Below are positions 17,181 to 25,233 of a stretch of 64,000 nucleotides of DNA, in pieces. The notes beneath the pieces were generated by a model, which saw only the letters and a list, made by a program, of their open reading frames with translations, did not search any database and was not told where the DNA came from. The position numbers were made by a program, and so were the translations under genes. Where the stretch lies: the NCBI GenBank assembly GCA_963696025.1, contig CAVOII010000012.1, positions 1-64,000 of the forward strand, read 5' to 3'. The stretch is from JABCYV01 sp963696025. GTDB taxonomy: Bacteria; Acidobacteriota; Terriglobia; Terriglobales; Acidobacteriaceae. Position 1 is the first letter of the stretch; every line of letters begins with the position of its first letter.

Positions 17181-18299
17181 ATGAAGAATTCCGACGGAAA
17201 GGGACGCGGGCGACAAACACCTCTGCTTCGATCGATCCTGATCACGACGCTGATATTTTTGCCCATGATTACGACCACCAAGATACAGGCCCAGGAGGAA
17301 TCGATCAGCATGGACATTAGCGCTGCAGATCGCGTCGCAGCTGCGTACTCCAGCTCAAACTTTCGATATCATGTTCTCCCAGCGAATAACCAAGCGGGAA
17401 AGGCGGCGCTTGGTGCTGGCAGCTTGGGCACGTCCGCTACAAAACCCCCAAGGACCGCTGCTGTGCCGGCAGCAACCATTCCTTCGGTGCCCGCTCCTGG
17501 CTTCTACCCTGAAGACTTGGTTTACTTCGGCGGCAAGGTCTTAACGAGTGTGACGTCACACCCGGTTTACGTCAACCTGGCCAGCTGTGGTGGCACGGTC
17601 GCAAAGTGCTGGGGCGATCCGGTCCGTTTTCTCTCCGACCTGAGCAACAGCACCTTTATCCACCTCACCGATCAATACGTCGGTGTGACAGACAACAATC
17701 GTTACCCGCCGGGCACGGCGGTGTCGACCACTGTGCCGCTCTTCGCTGACAACGTGGTGGGCCAAGATGAAATTCTCGCCATCGTGCATGCGGCAGCAAC
17801 AAAATTGGGTGCGGGCTACGCGCACACCTATCACGTATTCCTGCCAAAGGGCGTTGACACCTGTTTCGACTTGAGCTCGGTTTGTTATTCGCCGGACTTC
17901 CCCCCCTCGTTTGTCTTCTGCGCCTACCACGGAAGCGTGGTCTTCAATGATATCGGCCACGTGCTTCTCTCCGTTGAGCCATACCAAAATGTCCCCGGTT
18001 GCCAAAGCGCACCGCCGGATCCGAATGGCATCCTAGCGGACTCGACGAACTCGGTACTTTCCCATGAAATGGTTGAGAGCATCACCGACCCCGATCCGGC
18101 TGGCCCCGGCGCGCAAGGCATAACGGCATGGGTCAACGCCAGCAGCTTGCTTGCGTTTGGAGCAGAGATCGGAGATGAGTGCGAACCAGTGGGCGGTAAT
18201 GGACAGTTCTTCGATTCTCGGGTGATACTAAACGGGCACCCGTACAAGATGCAGTTGGAGTACTCAAATAAGTATCACGCCTGCGCGGGCGCACCGTAG
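17181..18299 (+). CDS. Secreted protein with HEMVESITDP motif
   Basis: A 372-residue exported protein. The ATG at 17181 is chosen because AGGAG lies 9 nt upstream; an earlier in-frame start at 17061 would bury the signal peptide. The signal peptide has a basic region (KGRGRQ) and hydrophobic core (SILITTLIFLPMI) ending at AQA-like residues. The mature part is Cys-containing, with CGG, CWGD, CFDL and CAYHG. Near residue 300 is LSHEMVESITDPDP, which recalls the HE-x5-TDP signature of EXORDIUM/phosphate-induced-like and related putative metallopeptidases. No complete HExxH is seen. Role unknown; extracellular location is the firm part. A terminator follows. Confidence 0.75.
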   Translation: MKNSDGKGRGRQTPLLRSILITTLIFLPMITTTKIQAQEESISMDISAADRVAAAYSSSNFRYHVLPANNQAGKAALGAGSLGTSATKPPRTAAVPAATIPSVPAPGFYPEDLVYFGGKVLTSVTSHPVYVNLASCGGTVAKCWGDPVRFLSDLSNSTFIHLTDQYVGVTDNNRYPPGTAVSTTVPLFADNVVGQDEILAIVHAAATKLGAGYAHTYHVFLPKGVDTCFDLSSVCYSPDFPPSFVFCAYHGSVVFNDIGHVLLSVEPYQNVPGCQSAPPDPNGILADSTNSVLSHEMVESITDPDPAGPGAQGITAWVNASSLLAFGAEIGDECEPVGGNGQFFDSRVILNGHPYKMQLEYSNKYHACAGAP

Positions 18300-18345
18300 T
18301 GGGTTTTGAAATGCGGATCGCCGCGGTTTGTGGCTTTGTCCTGAG

Positions 18346-18374
18346 GCCCTGCCGAAAATGGCAGGGCTTTTTCT
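18346..18374 (+). terminator. Rho-independent terminator
   Basis: GCCCTGCC (18346-18353), loop GAAAAT, GGCAGGGC (18360-18367), then TTTTTCTTT. It lies about 45 nt after the stop of the secreted protein gene. Confidence 0.92.
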
Positions 18375-18436
18375 TTGTGCGCCGAGCGTGGATCAGGAAC
18401 TTATCCTATCGGACCGAGGGCCTCGTCAGAGTACTG

Positions 18437-18501
18437 TTGTAATATCGCCATAACGCTCATCGATGGGGTTTTGAGTGCTAACGCCTGTAGCGTCAACCAT
18501 C
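18437..18501. repeat. Dispersed inverted repeat, copy 5 (both arms)
   Basis: One of the two most complete copies. Left arm TTGTAATATCGCCATAACGC followed by TCATC (18437-18461), spacer GATGGGGTTTT, right arm GAGTGCTAACGCCTGTAGCG followed by TCAACCATC (18473-18501). In the family the arms pair as TTGRCGTAA with TTACGTCAA and ATTACACTC with GAGTGTAAT, leaving a central bubble of about 7 nt. It is located between two unrelated genes. Confidence 0.85.
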
Positions 18502-18618
18502 GGCGAGAGCCGCTGGCCTGTTCGGATGCCTAGCCGAGAAATCGCCTTTTCACAAGTAACCCAGTTCTGAACGAAAACGCTCCAAGTGGGATAATGTTTC
18601 CCCTCAAGGAGTTCTCTT

Positions 18619-18969
18619 ATGGGGAGTGTGGCTCTTCTGCAAAATCTGAAAGAAGGTATTCTCGGCCAAGCGAACGTGAAGACCATCTACGGCGAACCGA
18701 TCCCGGCACACGGAAAGACGATCATTCCAGTTGCAAAAATAATGTATGGCTACGGTGCCGGTGCGGGCACCGGAGGCGTGGGCGATACCAGCGCCCGAGG
18801 CGAAGGCGGCGGTGGTGGCGGAGCAGTACGAGCGGTTCCCGTGGGCGTGATAGAAGTGAGTAATCAGCAGACCCGTTTCGTTCCGATTACCGACCGAAGG
18901 AAGCTGACCGGTGCTTTGTTAACGGGAGTTGGTCTCGGTATGTGGTTGGGTTGGCGCAGACGTCGCTGA
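18619..18969 (+). CDS. GerW/YtfJ family protein
   Basis: A 116-residue protein of the GerW (YtfJ) family. Family marks are VKTIYGEPIPAHGKTIIPVA, MYGYGAGAG, a long Gly-rich stretch (EGGGGGGAVRAVPVGVIEV) and a C-terminal hydrophobic segment followed by WRRRR, consistent with a membrane-anchored tail. An AAGGAG box lies 7 nt before the ATG. In Bacillus this family affects spore germination, but it is widespread in non-spore-formers, where its role is unclear. Dispersed repeats flank it on both sides. Confidence 0.88.
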   Translation: MGSVALLQNLKEGILGQANVKTIYGEPIPAHGKTIIPVAKIMYGYGAGAGTGGVGDTSARGEGGGGGGAVRAVPVGVIEVSNQQTRFVPITDRRKLTGALLTGVGLGMWLGWRRRR

Positions 18970-19011
18970 CACCAAATCTGTGCCAGGAGCGGTTGGTCAT
19001 CCTCTCCTAAT

Positions 19012-19043
19012 GGTGTAATCGCCTGGTTTACAATAGTTACGTC
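19012..19043. repeat. Dispersed inverted repeat, copy 6 (right arm, interrupted)
   Basis: GGTGTAATCGCCTGGTTTAC, then AATAG, then TTACGTC. The arm carries a small duplication or insertion relative to other copies. It lies after the GerW-like gene. Confidence 0.6.
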
Positions 19044-19324
19044 CCAGCCGCGCGAACCCACCGTAGATGGCGTGCCGTTTCAATTGCTGTGTTTGACTTC
19101 AAGAGTCGCCCGGGCCGGCTGTGCTCCGGCAGACGCAGGAGGACTCAAAAAGAAATTGGGTACCTAAATCTATCATGGCTTAGGTTGATTCTTTCCCTCC
19201 AGTCTCAGGTCTCACGAAAAAGCCGAGACCAAATCATTCAGAATTCGTGGAGTCGTTCTATATTTGCGTCGAATAGGCACCAGAGACTAAGATTCCTCGG
19301 ACGAATAATACAGAGGAGATCAAC
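19044..19324. other. Upstream region of DUF1059 gene
   Basis: No supportable gene. The end carries AGAGGAG 8 nt before the DUF1059 ATG. Open frames covering it on both strands have no recognisable content. Confidence 0.4.
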
Positions 19325-19507
19325 ATGGCAAAAACAGTCAGCTGTAGAGACGTGGGTATGGATTGCGACTTTGTGGCGAAGGGCGAAACCAACGAGGACA
19401 TTATGCGGCAGGCCGCAGAACATGCGCGCACAGCCCACAACATGAACGAAATTCCACCAGAGGTCGCAGATAAAGTTCGTAGTGCCATCCGCGACGAAGC
19501 TGCGTAG
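19325..19507 (+). CDS. DUF1059 domain small protein
   Basis: A 60-residue protein that is essentially one DUF1059 domain: MAKTVSCRDVGMDCDFVAKG, then NEDIMRQAAEHARTAHNM. Two Cys and the ARTAHNM His are conserved features. The Cys/His pattern suggests metal or redox chemistry, but no function is established. A strong ribosome-binding site (AGGAG) precedes it and a rho-independent terminator follows at 50 nt, so it is a monocistronic unit. Confidence 0.9.
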   Translation: MAKTVSCRDVGMDCDFVAKGETNEDIMRQAAEHARTAHNMNEIPPEVADKVRSAIRDEAA

Positions 19508-19555
19508 CGTCTGCCTGGCAAGCAACCCGTTCCCCAGCTATCTAGGTAAAACCAA

Positions 19556-19581
19556 GAGCCGCATTCTCATGCGGCTTTTTT
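19556..19581 (+). terminator. Rho-independent terminator after DUF1059 gene
   Basis: AGCCGCAT (19557-19564), loop TCTC, ATGCGGCT (19569-19576), followed by TTTTT. A textbook intrinsic terminator. Confidence 0.95.
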
Positions 19582-19604
19582 GACCTCAGCGCACCACAGA
19601 ATCC

Positions 19605-19657
19605 GCGACACTCATTAACCGGATTGTTGGTGTAATCGCCTGATTGCGTCAACTATC
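19605..19657. repeat. Dispersed inverted repeat, copy 7
   Basis: Left-arm remnant GCGACACTCATT (19605-19616), spacer, right arm GGTGTAATCGCCTGATTGCG followed by TCAACTATC (19629-19657). It immediately abuts the stop of the minus-strand membrane protein gene. Confidence 0.75.
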
Positions 19658-19662
19658 GGCCT

Positions 19663-19965
19663 TTACACCTGGGAATTCGTAGTGCGGTTCGAGCGTACGT
19701 TCCTGAATCGGAGCACCTGCCGAACAATGGGGCACAACGCAGCCACCACCAAGCCCACCGGAACAGGGTCCAAAGGGGCGAGCCGCGAAACAAGATTCGT
19801 CACGAAGAACACCAGAAAACCCAACAGGCCAAGCACAGCATCCTTCCAGACACCTCGTATCGGAAGTCTAAGAAAGAAGGACGCCAGCACTCCGGCGAGT
19901 GCACCTGCAGCCATCGCAAGCAGCCCACAAACGAGCAAAAAGAAAATCATGAAGCCGGGAGGCAC
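19663..19965 (-). CDS. Small integral membrane protein, unknown
   Basis: A 100-residue protein with two or three hydrophobic segments (FMIFFLLVCGLLAMAAGALAG; DAVLGLLGFLVFFVTNL; VPVGLVVAALCPIV). It starts at GTG (or an ATG six codons in). It resembles small transglycosylase-associated or GlsB-like membrane proteins in size and glycine-rich helices, but I cannot confirm a family. The opposite-strand frame over the same bases is rich in Thr/Arg/Lys and looks like its shadow. Confidence 0.6.
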   Translation of the reverse strand: MPPGFMIFFLLVCGLLAMAAGALAGVLASFFLRLPIRGVWKDAVLGLLGFLVFFVTNLVSRLAPLDPVPVGLVVAALCPIVRQVLRFRNVRSNRTTNSQV

Positions 19966-20028
19966 CGCCTAATACTAGCACTTTGAAACGAAGCCTTGGT
20001 TCCTCCAAACGGGCCGTTGAGTCGTTCG

Positions 20029-20083
20029 TTGGCGTAACATCTCTATTACGCTCATCATGGGGGTCAATAAGTGTAATCGCCCC
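20029..20083. repeat. Dispersed inverted repeat, copy 8 (both arms)
   Basis: Left arm TTGGCGTAACATCTCTATTA followed by CGCTCATC (20029-20056), spacer ATGGGGGTCAA, right arm start AAGTGTAATCGCCCCT (20069 onward). It lies between two divergent small membrane-protein genes. Confidence 0.8.
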
Positions 20084-20179
20084 TCCGGTCGGGTTTATCA
20101 CGGTAAAGGGCTATAATCATTTCCGTTAGGGCGGGAAAGCCGCCTGCACTTGGGTTGGAATCGGGCCGAGGTGGCTTTT

Positions 20180-20449
20180 ATGACGCTGACTGTCGTGGCA
20201 GTGATCTTCGGAATCTTCGCAATTGGTCTGATCCTCCTCCTGATCTACAAGGGCACACTCACCATGCGCAGGGATGACCAGTTGTTTCTGGATGACGCCA
20301 GTTCGCACATGCACGCTGAGCAGACAGCACTGTTAGCAAAGGTCAACCGGCTTACCATCCCGGTGCGCGTGTTCAGCATCGGGTCTGGGGTATTTCTGCT
20401 GGTGCTCCTGGGGATGTTGCTCTACCAGAAGCTGGACGCGGTACAGTAG
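20180..20449 (+). CDS. Small two-helix membrane protein, unknown
   Basis: An 89-residue product from the ATG at 20180, with a GAGGTGG box 6-12 nt upstream. Helix 1 is VVAVIFGIFAIGLILLLIY, helix 2 is VFSIGSGVFLLVLLGMLLY; between them is a polar cytoplasmic-type segment with MRRDDQLFLDDA. An upstream TTG start (20150) is possible. No family recognised. The clean helix-loop-helix pattern supports a real gene. Confidence 0.6.
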   Translation: MTLTVVAVIFGIFAIGLILLLIYKGTLTMRRDDQLFLDDASSHMHAEQTALLAKVNRLTIPVRVFSIGSGVFLLVLLGMLLYQKLDAVQ

Positions 20450-20536
20450 CGTCGAAAGCGTGGGAGTTGCGAGTGGGACTTGCGCCATCAGGCAGCATCC
20501 TCGCGCAGTGCAAGGCGAGGCTAACCCAGCTCGTAG

Positions 20537-20564
20537 TTGGCGAAAAATCCCCACTACACTCACC
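20537..20564. repeat. Dispersed inverted repeat, copy 9 (degenerate left arm)
   Basis: TTGGCGAAAAATCCCCACTA followed by CACTCACC. About six mismatches from the family left arm, but alignable end to end. Ten nt upstream of a small membrane-protein frame. Confidence 0.5.
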
Positions 20565-20573
20565 ACGACCTGA

Positions 20574-20768
20574 ATGACAATGCGAAAGGAAACCATCGAA
20601 GCGGCAGGCTGGATTTCATTCCTGGTTGCGTGTATAGCCGCGATCTTTTTCGACCGTTCACGCATTGCTGGAATCATCGCCCTTACGACTTGGGCAGCGG
20701 TGATTATCATGCGTAGTGGCTCTCTTCGCCGAAGGACGAAGCATCAGCGAAGCAAGCGTTTGAACTGA
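20574..20768 (+). CDS. Possible 64-residue membrane protein
   Basis: A short frame with two hydrophobic stretches (AAGWISFLVACIAAIFF; IAGIIALTTWAAVIIM) and a basic tail (RRRTKHQRSKRLN). The positive-inside pattern is sensible. No clear ribosome-binding site, and a degenerate repeat arm sits directly upstream, so it may be untranslated. Confidence 0.4.
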   Translation: MTMRKETIEAAGWISFLVACIAAIFFDRSRIAGIIALTTWAAVIIMRSGSLRRRTKHQRSKRLN

Positions 20769-20782
20769 TGTACTCCTGTTGA

Positions 20783-20810
20783 TTGGCGTAATATCGCCAT
20801 TACACTCATC
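20783..20810. repeat. Dispersed inverted repeat, copy 10 (left arm)
   Basis: TTGGCGTAATATCGCCATTA followed by CACTCATC. This is the best match to the left-arm consensus. The right arm is absent or unrecognisably changed. Confidence 0.8.
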
Positions 20811-21266
20811 CTATGAGAGAGGATGTCAAGAAAAAATACTTCTCCACTCCCCTCCGTGGGATCCCGGAATGGTGACTTGCATCCAGGCCCCCTTCTTCTT
20901 GGAGAGGATTTTGGGTTTCGCACTTTGGATCGCCGTGTAGTTCAGCGGCGATTGCTAACTCCAGTCGATGATCTCGAAGAAATGGTTTCATGGAGCAGTG
21001 GTGCTTAACGCCGATCAGTTGCGATGCTGCGCAAGCCAAGCGTTGGCTTAAGTGCCAACCATCATCCTATGGGAGGCTCGAGGCCTATGGCTTTTTTGGG
21101 TTATCCGAGGGGGCATAGGATTGACCCGGAGACTGGGTGCTGATTTGAGCACCCGGAACGCCTAATGAGTGCATGGATACTCTCCCTCGAACCCGAGCAT
21201 CGCCAGAACCGATGGGTCACCACCGAAGCGTGAAACCTGGAAGACCATCTGAGTTCTGTGCAACGC
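20811..21266. other. Intergenic region and IS110 outer end
   Basis: Small overlapping frames on both strands show no domain. The right part (about 21170-21266) is the 3' noncoding end of the IS110 element. A GC-rich stretch, GGAGGCTCGAGGCC, near 21071-21084 is followed shortly by GGCTTTTTTGG and could terminate transcription. Confidence 0.35.
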
Positions 21267-22337
21267 TCAAGCTGCTTGCGGCTTCAGTTGTTCCGCGTCG
21301 AAACGTCCCTCCTTCTTCCAGAGTGTCAAAGCCATGGCCGCGATCTTTCGGGCTAAGGTCAGACGCGCCATCTCGGGCTTCATGCCCTTAGCCAGCAAAG
21401 CCATATAGAAGTCGCGCAACGGTCCTACACCACAGCTGGCTCGAGTCGCGGCGCCCTTGAAGATCTCTTTCATTTCGTGGTTGTGATTCTGATTGAGACC
21501 ACGAATCTGTTGCGGTTTTTTCGTACGTTGCAGTTGTCCGTGCACGTAGCGATATTGCGCACTGTCGCGGGTCTCAATGCCCAGCCCACTATAGGTCCAG
21601 AGCTGCCGTTTGCTGCGGAACCGATGCGGTGTCTGCATCAACGCGATCAAGCGGGCGGCTCGGATCGGACCGATGCAGGGAATCTGACGTAGTAGTTTCG
21701 CAGCTTTGTGTTTCCGGCTCTCCGCCAATAACTCAGGGCGCAGGGTTCGTCGCAATCCCTGCAATCCATCCAACTGTTGATAGAGTAGCTCGGCACGCCG
21801 GCGCACGCCCGCGTGTTCAATCTTGTGTAACCATTCCTCGCGGTAACGCGGAGCATAGACCTGGGTACCCGCACAAGGAATGCTCCAGCCGCGATACAGA
21901 GCTTTGATTCGGTTCATCACTCGATTCAGATCTTGGCTGAGGGTCTGATAACTGCGCCCCAGCTCGCGCAGCGTCCGCAGTCCATGTTCTCCGTGATAGA
22001 CCGGTCGCAGCATTCCCGTACGCAACAAGTCGGCCAGCTTGCGCGCATCCACCTTGTCGCTCTTGTTGCCTTCCTTCATTAAGGCATTGCGCCGCGGATC
22101 GCAGACCAGCACTCGCGCCACCTGGGGCTGCAACAGATCGTAGAGCCAAGCCGCCCAGGTCCCTTCTTCCCAGGTCCCATGCAACTCGCCCCGCAGACCG
22201 TGGATAAACTGCAGCATGCTACTGGCTTTGGTTTCGACGATCGATTCCATCACCAACTGGCCACTGCCATTGAGGACGGCAATCACAATGGCTTCCTTGT
22301 GCACGTCCATACCCATATACTTGATGTCGCGACTCAT
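21267..22337 (-). mobile_element. IS110-family transposase, full length
   Basis: A 356-residue transposase. The N-terminal DEDD RuvC-like domain shows YMGMDVHKEA, EEGTWAAWLYDLL and NKSDKVDARKLADLL. The C-terminal transposase_20 domain includes LLRQIPCIGPIRAARLIALM and the Ser-bearing RASCGVGPLRDFY. The length is normal for the family. IS110 elements lack inverted repeats and use a bridge RNA from a noncoding end to pair donor and target. The gene looks intact and is a probable parent-type relative of the broken copy at 5853-6722, although the two differ at many positions. Confidence 0.93.
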
Positions 22338-22500
22338 GCAGTTGCCTCCTTGAGGGAAAGATCATTCGCGCTCAACGGAGTCTTTCCCTCAAGGTAAAGT
22401 GTCATTCTTCAGCCCATTTGCCTATCTTCTCCTCTGATTCTTGCCTACATCTCTGCCGTATACTCCACTCAACAGGGCCGCTCTCTCATAATGCATTGAC
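22338..22500 (-). ncRNA. Putative IS110 bridge-RNA region
   Basis: The noncoding end upstream of the transposase. A perfect 14-bp hairpin is present: CCTTGAGGGAAAGA (22348-22361) and TCTTTCCCTCAAGG (22381-22394), with a 19-nt loop containing TTCGCGCTCA. The loop motif is nearly shared with the other IS110 copy while the stem bases differ but still pair. IS110-type elements are known to encode their bridge RNA in this position. Exact RNA ends cannot be read. Confidence 0.55.
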
Positions 22501-22697
22501 CACGGATTGTGATAATCGCCTTCCATGAGAAGGCCGGTCGGTGACAAGTTGGTTTCGTCGTGGTTCTAACGGACGCACCGTACAGGTGCTTCCGTAACCT
22601 GCTCTATTGCGCACTCACATGCGATAGTTGGTTTGGCCAAATTCGGCCATCGTCAAGCAGACCCGCCGCACGGAAGACTTAAGGAGTGCCAGAACCG

Positions 22698-23129
22698 ATG
22701 TCGCAGCCATCAGACTCTCAAAAATCGCTGTTAAACCCGAACTCTCCGGAGCGGTCTACGATCGGGCGCTCCCTGGTCATCAAAGGCGAAGTCAGCGGCA
22801 CCGAATCGCTGTACATCGATGGCCGGATCGAGGGCAGTGTTGATTTTTCCGGTAACGTCGTCACCATTGGAAGTAAAGGAAGCGTAGCCGCCAACATCAG
22901 TGCCAGCGAAGTTGTGATCTTGGGCGATGTGCAGGGCAACATCCAGTGCACGGACCGCCTGGACCTCCGCAGCGAAGGCTCGCTGACCGGGGATGTGGTC
23001 ACTCAGCGCCTCAGTGTTGGGGACGGATCCATTTTGAAAGGCGGCGTGCAGGTCCGGGCTGTCGAGCAAAAGACTGGTAAGTCTCAACAGGTTAAGGCCA
23101 AGCAGGCTTCGGCAGCTTCAACGCCATAG
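22698..23129 (+). CDS. Bactofilin (polymer-forming cytoskeletal protein)
   Basis: A 143-residue bactofilin. ATG at 22698 is used because AAGGAG lies 12 nt upstream and the GTG at 22686 is too close to it. The core beta-helix runs from about residue 20 to 120 with repeating turns: SLVIKGEVSGTESLYIDGRI, GSVDFSGNVVTIGSKGSV, VVILGDVQGNIQCTDRLDL, SLTGDVVTQRLSVGDGSILK. Bactofilins assemble into nucleotide-free filaments at the inner membrane and affect shape or polar assembly. The tail is short and Lys/Ala-rich. Monocistronic, just outside the IS110 end. Confidence 0.93.
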   Translation: MSQPSDSQKSLLNPNSPERSTIGRSLVIKGEVSGTESLYIDGRIEGSVDFSGNVVTIGSKGSVAANISASEVVILGDVQGNIQCTDRLDLRSEGSLTGDVVTQRLSVGDGSILKGGVQVRAVEQKTGKSQQVKAKQASAASTP

Positions 23130-23176
23130 TCAGAATCAGGTCTGTCAGACCGGGCTGTGTCAACGGTTGCTAGGTC

Positions 23177-23641
23177 ATGGAAGTTTCCGATACCCCAAGT
23201 GTGCTGAAGCAGTTTCGCAGGACTCCATGGAAATTCCAGCACACCTTCAAGACTCCTCTCAAGAACCTCCAGCCATTCGTAGCAACGATAGTTTCAGCTG
23301 GTCAATCATTCAAAACCGCCCGCATCACGATCGACCAAGCCGTATTCGAGCCCAAACATTGGATCGACCAGCTGACTCGCTATTCGCTCCCACCTCGGTA
23401 CGAAAAGGGAACTTCTGTGACGGCTGTGGGACAGCGGGAAATTGAAGAACTTCTTAACGCAGCTTTGAGCGATTGGGTGGACTTCCTATTTGTTCCCGCT
23501 CCGAAACCATTCGTGATATATGCCGATCACGACGAGTACACCACGTTCTACGCCAATACCGGCTCTAATCTCAACCGAGTCGCCGAGCCGTTGTTAACAC
23601 AGGAGTTTGAAGAGGTCTCAGGGTATCAAAGACGGCTTTGA
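23177..23641 (+). CDS. Hypothetical protein (154 residues)
   Basis: A soluble protein of 154 residues with good coding composition (KFQHTFKTPLKNLQPFVATI, WVDFLFVPAPKPFVIYADHD). No signal peptide, no membrane helix and no motif I can name. The start ATG at 23177 has only a weak upstream GGTCAT. It ends 20 nt before the dispersed-repeat half that is interrupted by IS1182, so the IS did not cut the gene. It may be part of a small family in Acidobacteriota; unknown function. Confidence 0.65.
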   Translation: MEVSDTPSVLKQFRRTPWKFQHTFKTPLKNLQPFVATIVSAGQSFKTARITIDQAVFEPKHWIDQLTRYSLPPRYEKGTSVTAVGQREIEELLNAALSDWVDFLFVPAPKPFVIYADHDEYTTFYANTGSNLNRVAEPLLTQEFEEVSGYQRRL

Positions 23642-23660
23642 CAGGGTTATCCTGCGATGG

Positions 23661-23676
23661 CTGGCGTAAAATCTCG
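23661..23676. repeat. Left half of dispersed repeat copy 11, split by IS1182
   Basis: CTGGCGTAAAATCTCG immediately precedes the left IS end. Joined to 25234-25248 (ATTACGCTCAATGAC), it rebuilds the family left arm TGGCGTAAAATCTCGATTAC plus GCTCAATGAC. Confidence 0.75.
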
Positions 23677-25228
23677 TGGCTGTTGAAAAAGTCCGTGATC
23701 GGAATGCCTTTTTGGCTGCGATCATCGCTGCCGTCGAGTTTTTCCTCTCACCTCAGCTAAGTGGCAGCTTCCACAGTAGGTGTTGTCGGTTGGCTGAGGA
23801 ACCGTACCAGTCGCTTGATGTTCTGGGCCGCGGCCGCCAGGAAGAATTGCTCCCGCACGAACTTCAGTCTCCGCAGGCGCAAGCGACGCAGTCCGATCTG
23901 ATTCTTGAGTTCCGCGAACAAGGCTTCCACTTTCTTTCTCTGCCGTTGTGCCTTCGCGAACTCTGGCGTGTTCGCTAACTCCCGTGCTCGTTCCCGAGCC
24001 GATTCGTAGCGGTGGATGATAAGAGACCGGAAAGCTGCCGTGGTGCATTGCCCTCTTTGTGAGCACGCCCCACAACGCTTGCGGGTTCCGATGTAGTTGT
24101 AGGCGCGATTCCGATGAACTCGACCACCATAGTTGAGGGGCTGGCCGGCGGGACAGATATAGCGATTGTGCTCCGGCTGATAAGTAAACCGCTCGGGACC
24201 GTAGAACGGGCTGTTCTTTCTGTGGATACTGTCGCGGGTTCGCATATAGGGCGTGATGCTCCAATCCGCCAACCATTGCAAGAACTCTCCGTTCCCGTAG
24301 GTCGTGTCGGCCACCACCGATTCTGGCTCTCGTCCTTGCCATTGAGTGAAACGGGTGAGCATGTCCTGCGCGGCCACCGTTTCCTGACTCATCCGTGCTG
24401 CCGTCGCTTGTACTCCCACGATTACGCAACTGTGGTTGTCGACCAGATAGTTGTCGTAGTACCCCAGCCGAGCCGGCGTGCCGCCCTTGGTGGCGTAAGT
24501 CGAGTCCGGGTCGGTGGTCGACACCTGTTCTTGCGCATGCACTGGTTCTTCCGCCGGGTTCTGCTGTTCCAGTTCCTGTAGATACTGACGCACAGTGTGA
24601 TGGACCTGTGCCGCTTCCCCCAACTGTTCCCGTGGAATCCGACTTTCTTTGGCAGCGTTCGCCGCCACGAAGCTGCCATCCACCGCCAGATCTTTCCCCT
24701 GCACCAGTCCTACTTCCACACACTGGCGCACGATCTGTTCAAACAACTGCTCGAACAACTTCGATTCCTGAAACCGTCCATGGCGGTTTTTCGAGAACGT
24801 GGAGTGATGCGGGATCTCCTGATCGAAGCCCAGACCGGTGAACCAGCGCCACGCCAGGTGCATGCGCAGTTCCTCCACCAGTTTCCGTTCGCTGGTGATG
24901 CCGTATAGGTAGCCGATCAACAGGATGCGCAGCAAAAGTTCGGGATCAATCGACGGCCGACCAGTCTCGCTGTAACTCTCTTTCAGCTTCTCGCGCACGA
25001 AAGCAAAGCTGATGTGCTTCTCAATCAGCCGCAGCAGATGATTCTCAGGAACTTGATCTTCTAAGCGGAAGTAGTAAAACAACGCTTCGGAACGATCCTG
25101 TTGCCCCATCATGATCAGCAAGCCTCCGAGAATGGCGATCCACAGCATGGCAAGCATTCCTCCTTACTTATTACCATGCTTCTGCCGCCATTCCGATCGC
25201 TAATCATCGTGACTTTTTCAACACCCAC
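23677..25228 (-). mobile_element. IS1182-family insertion sequence
   Basis: Element of about 1.55 kb bounded by inverted ends: TGGCTGTTGAAAAAGTC on the left, and GACTTTTTCAACACCCA on the right (the reverse complement with one mismatch). A direct repeat TCTCG lies outside both ends (23672-23676 and 25229-25233), as expected for a target-site duplication. It carries one transposase gene. It has landed inside a copy of the dispersed repeat, so the insertion is younger than that copy. Confidence 0.9.
23757..25109 (-). CDS. IS1182-family transposase
   Basis: A 450-residue DDE transposase. The N-terminal DUF772-like domain includes RPSIDPELLLRILLIGYLYG and FTGLGFDQEIPHHSTFSKNR. Catalytic acidic residues lie in KDLAVDGSFVAANAA, ESVVADTTYGNG and the C-terminal RKKVEALFAELKN. 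A Cys cluster (RCGACSQRGQC) between them is typical of IS1182. Start chosen at the Met of MGQQDRSEALFYYF; the frame is open 16 codons upstream. It looks intact and potentially active. Confidence 0.93.
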   Translation of the reverse strand: MGQQDRSEALFYYFRLEDQVPENHLLRLIEKHISFAFVREKLKESYSETGRPSIDPELLLRILLIGYLYGITSERKLVEELRMHLAWRWFTGLGFDQEIPHHSTFSKNRHGRFQESKLFEQLFEQIVRQCVEVGLVQGKDLAVDGSFVAANAAKESRIPREQLGEAAQVHHTVRQYLQELEQQNPAEEPVHAQEQVSTTDPDSTYATKGGTPARLGYYDNYLVDNHSCVIVGVQATAARMSQETVAAQDMLTRFTQWQGREPESVVADTTYGNGEFLQWLADWSITPYMRTRDSIHRKNSPFYGPERFTYQPEHNRYICPAGQPLNYGGRVHRNRAYNYIGTRKRCGACSQRGQCTTAAFRSLIIHRYESARERARELANTPEFAKAQRQRKKVEALFAELKNQIGLRRLRLRRLKFVREQFFLAAAAQNIKRLVRFLSQPTTPTVEAAT

Positions 25229-25233
25229 TCTCG

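Noticed and set aside
18437..20810. Integron-like cassette array (small genes separated by palindromes)
   Set aside because: The repeats do not show the attC core pattern (RYYYAAC/GTTRRRY), gene orientation is mixed, and no integrase is present. A MITE/REP-like family explains them better.
20806..21039. Small frames on both strands between the repeat and IS110
   Set aside because: No ribosome-binding site, no domain and mutual overlap; not supportable.
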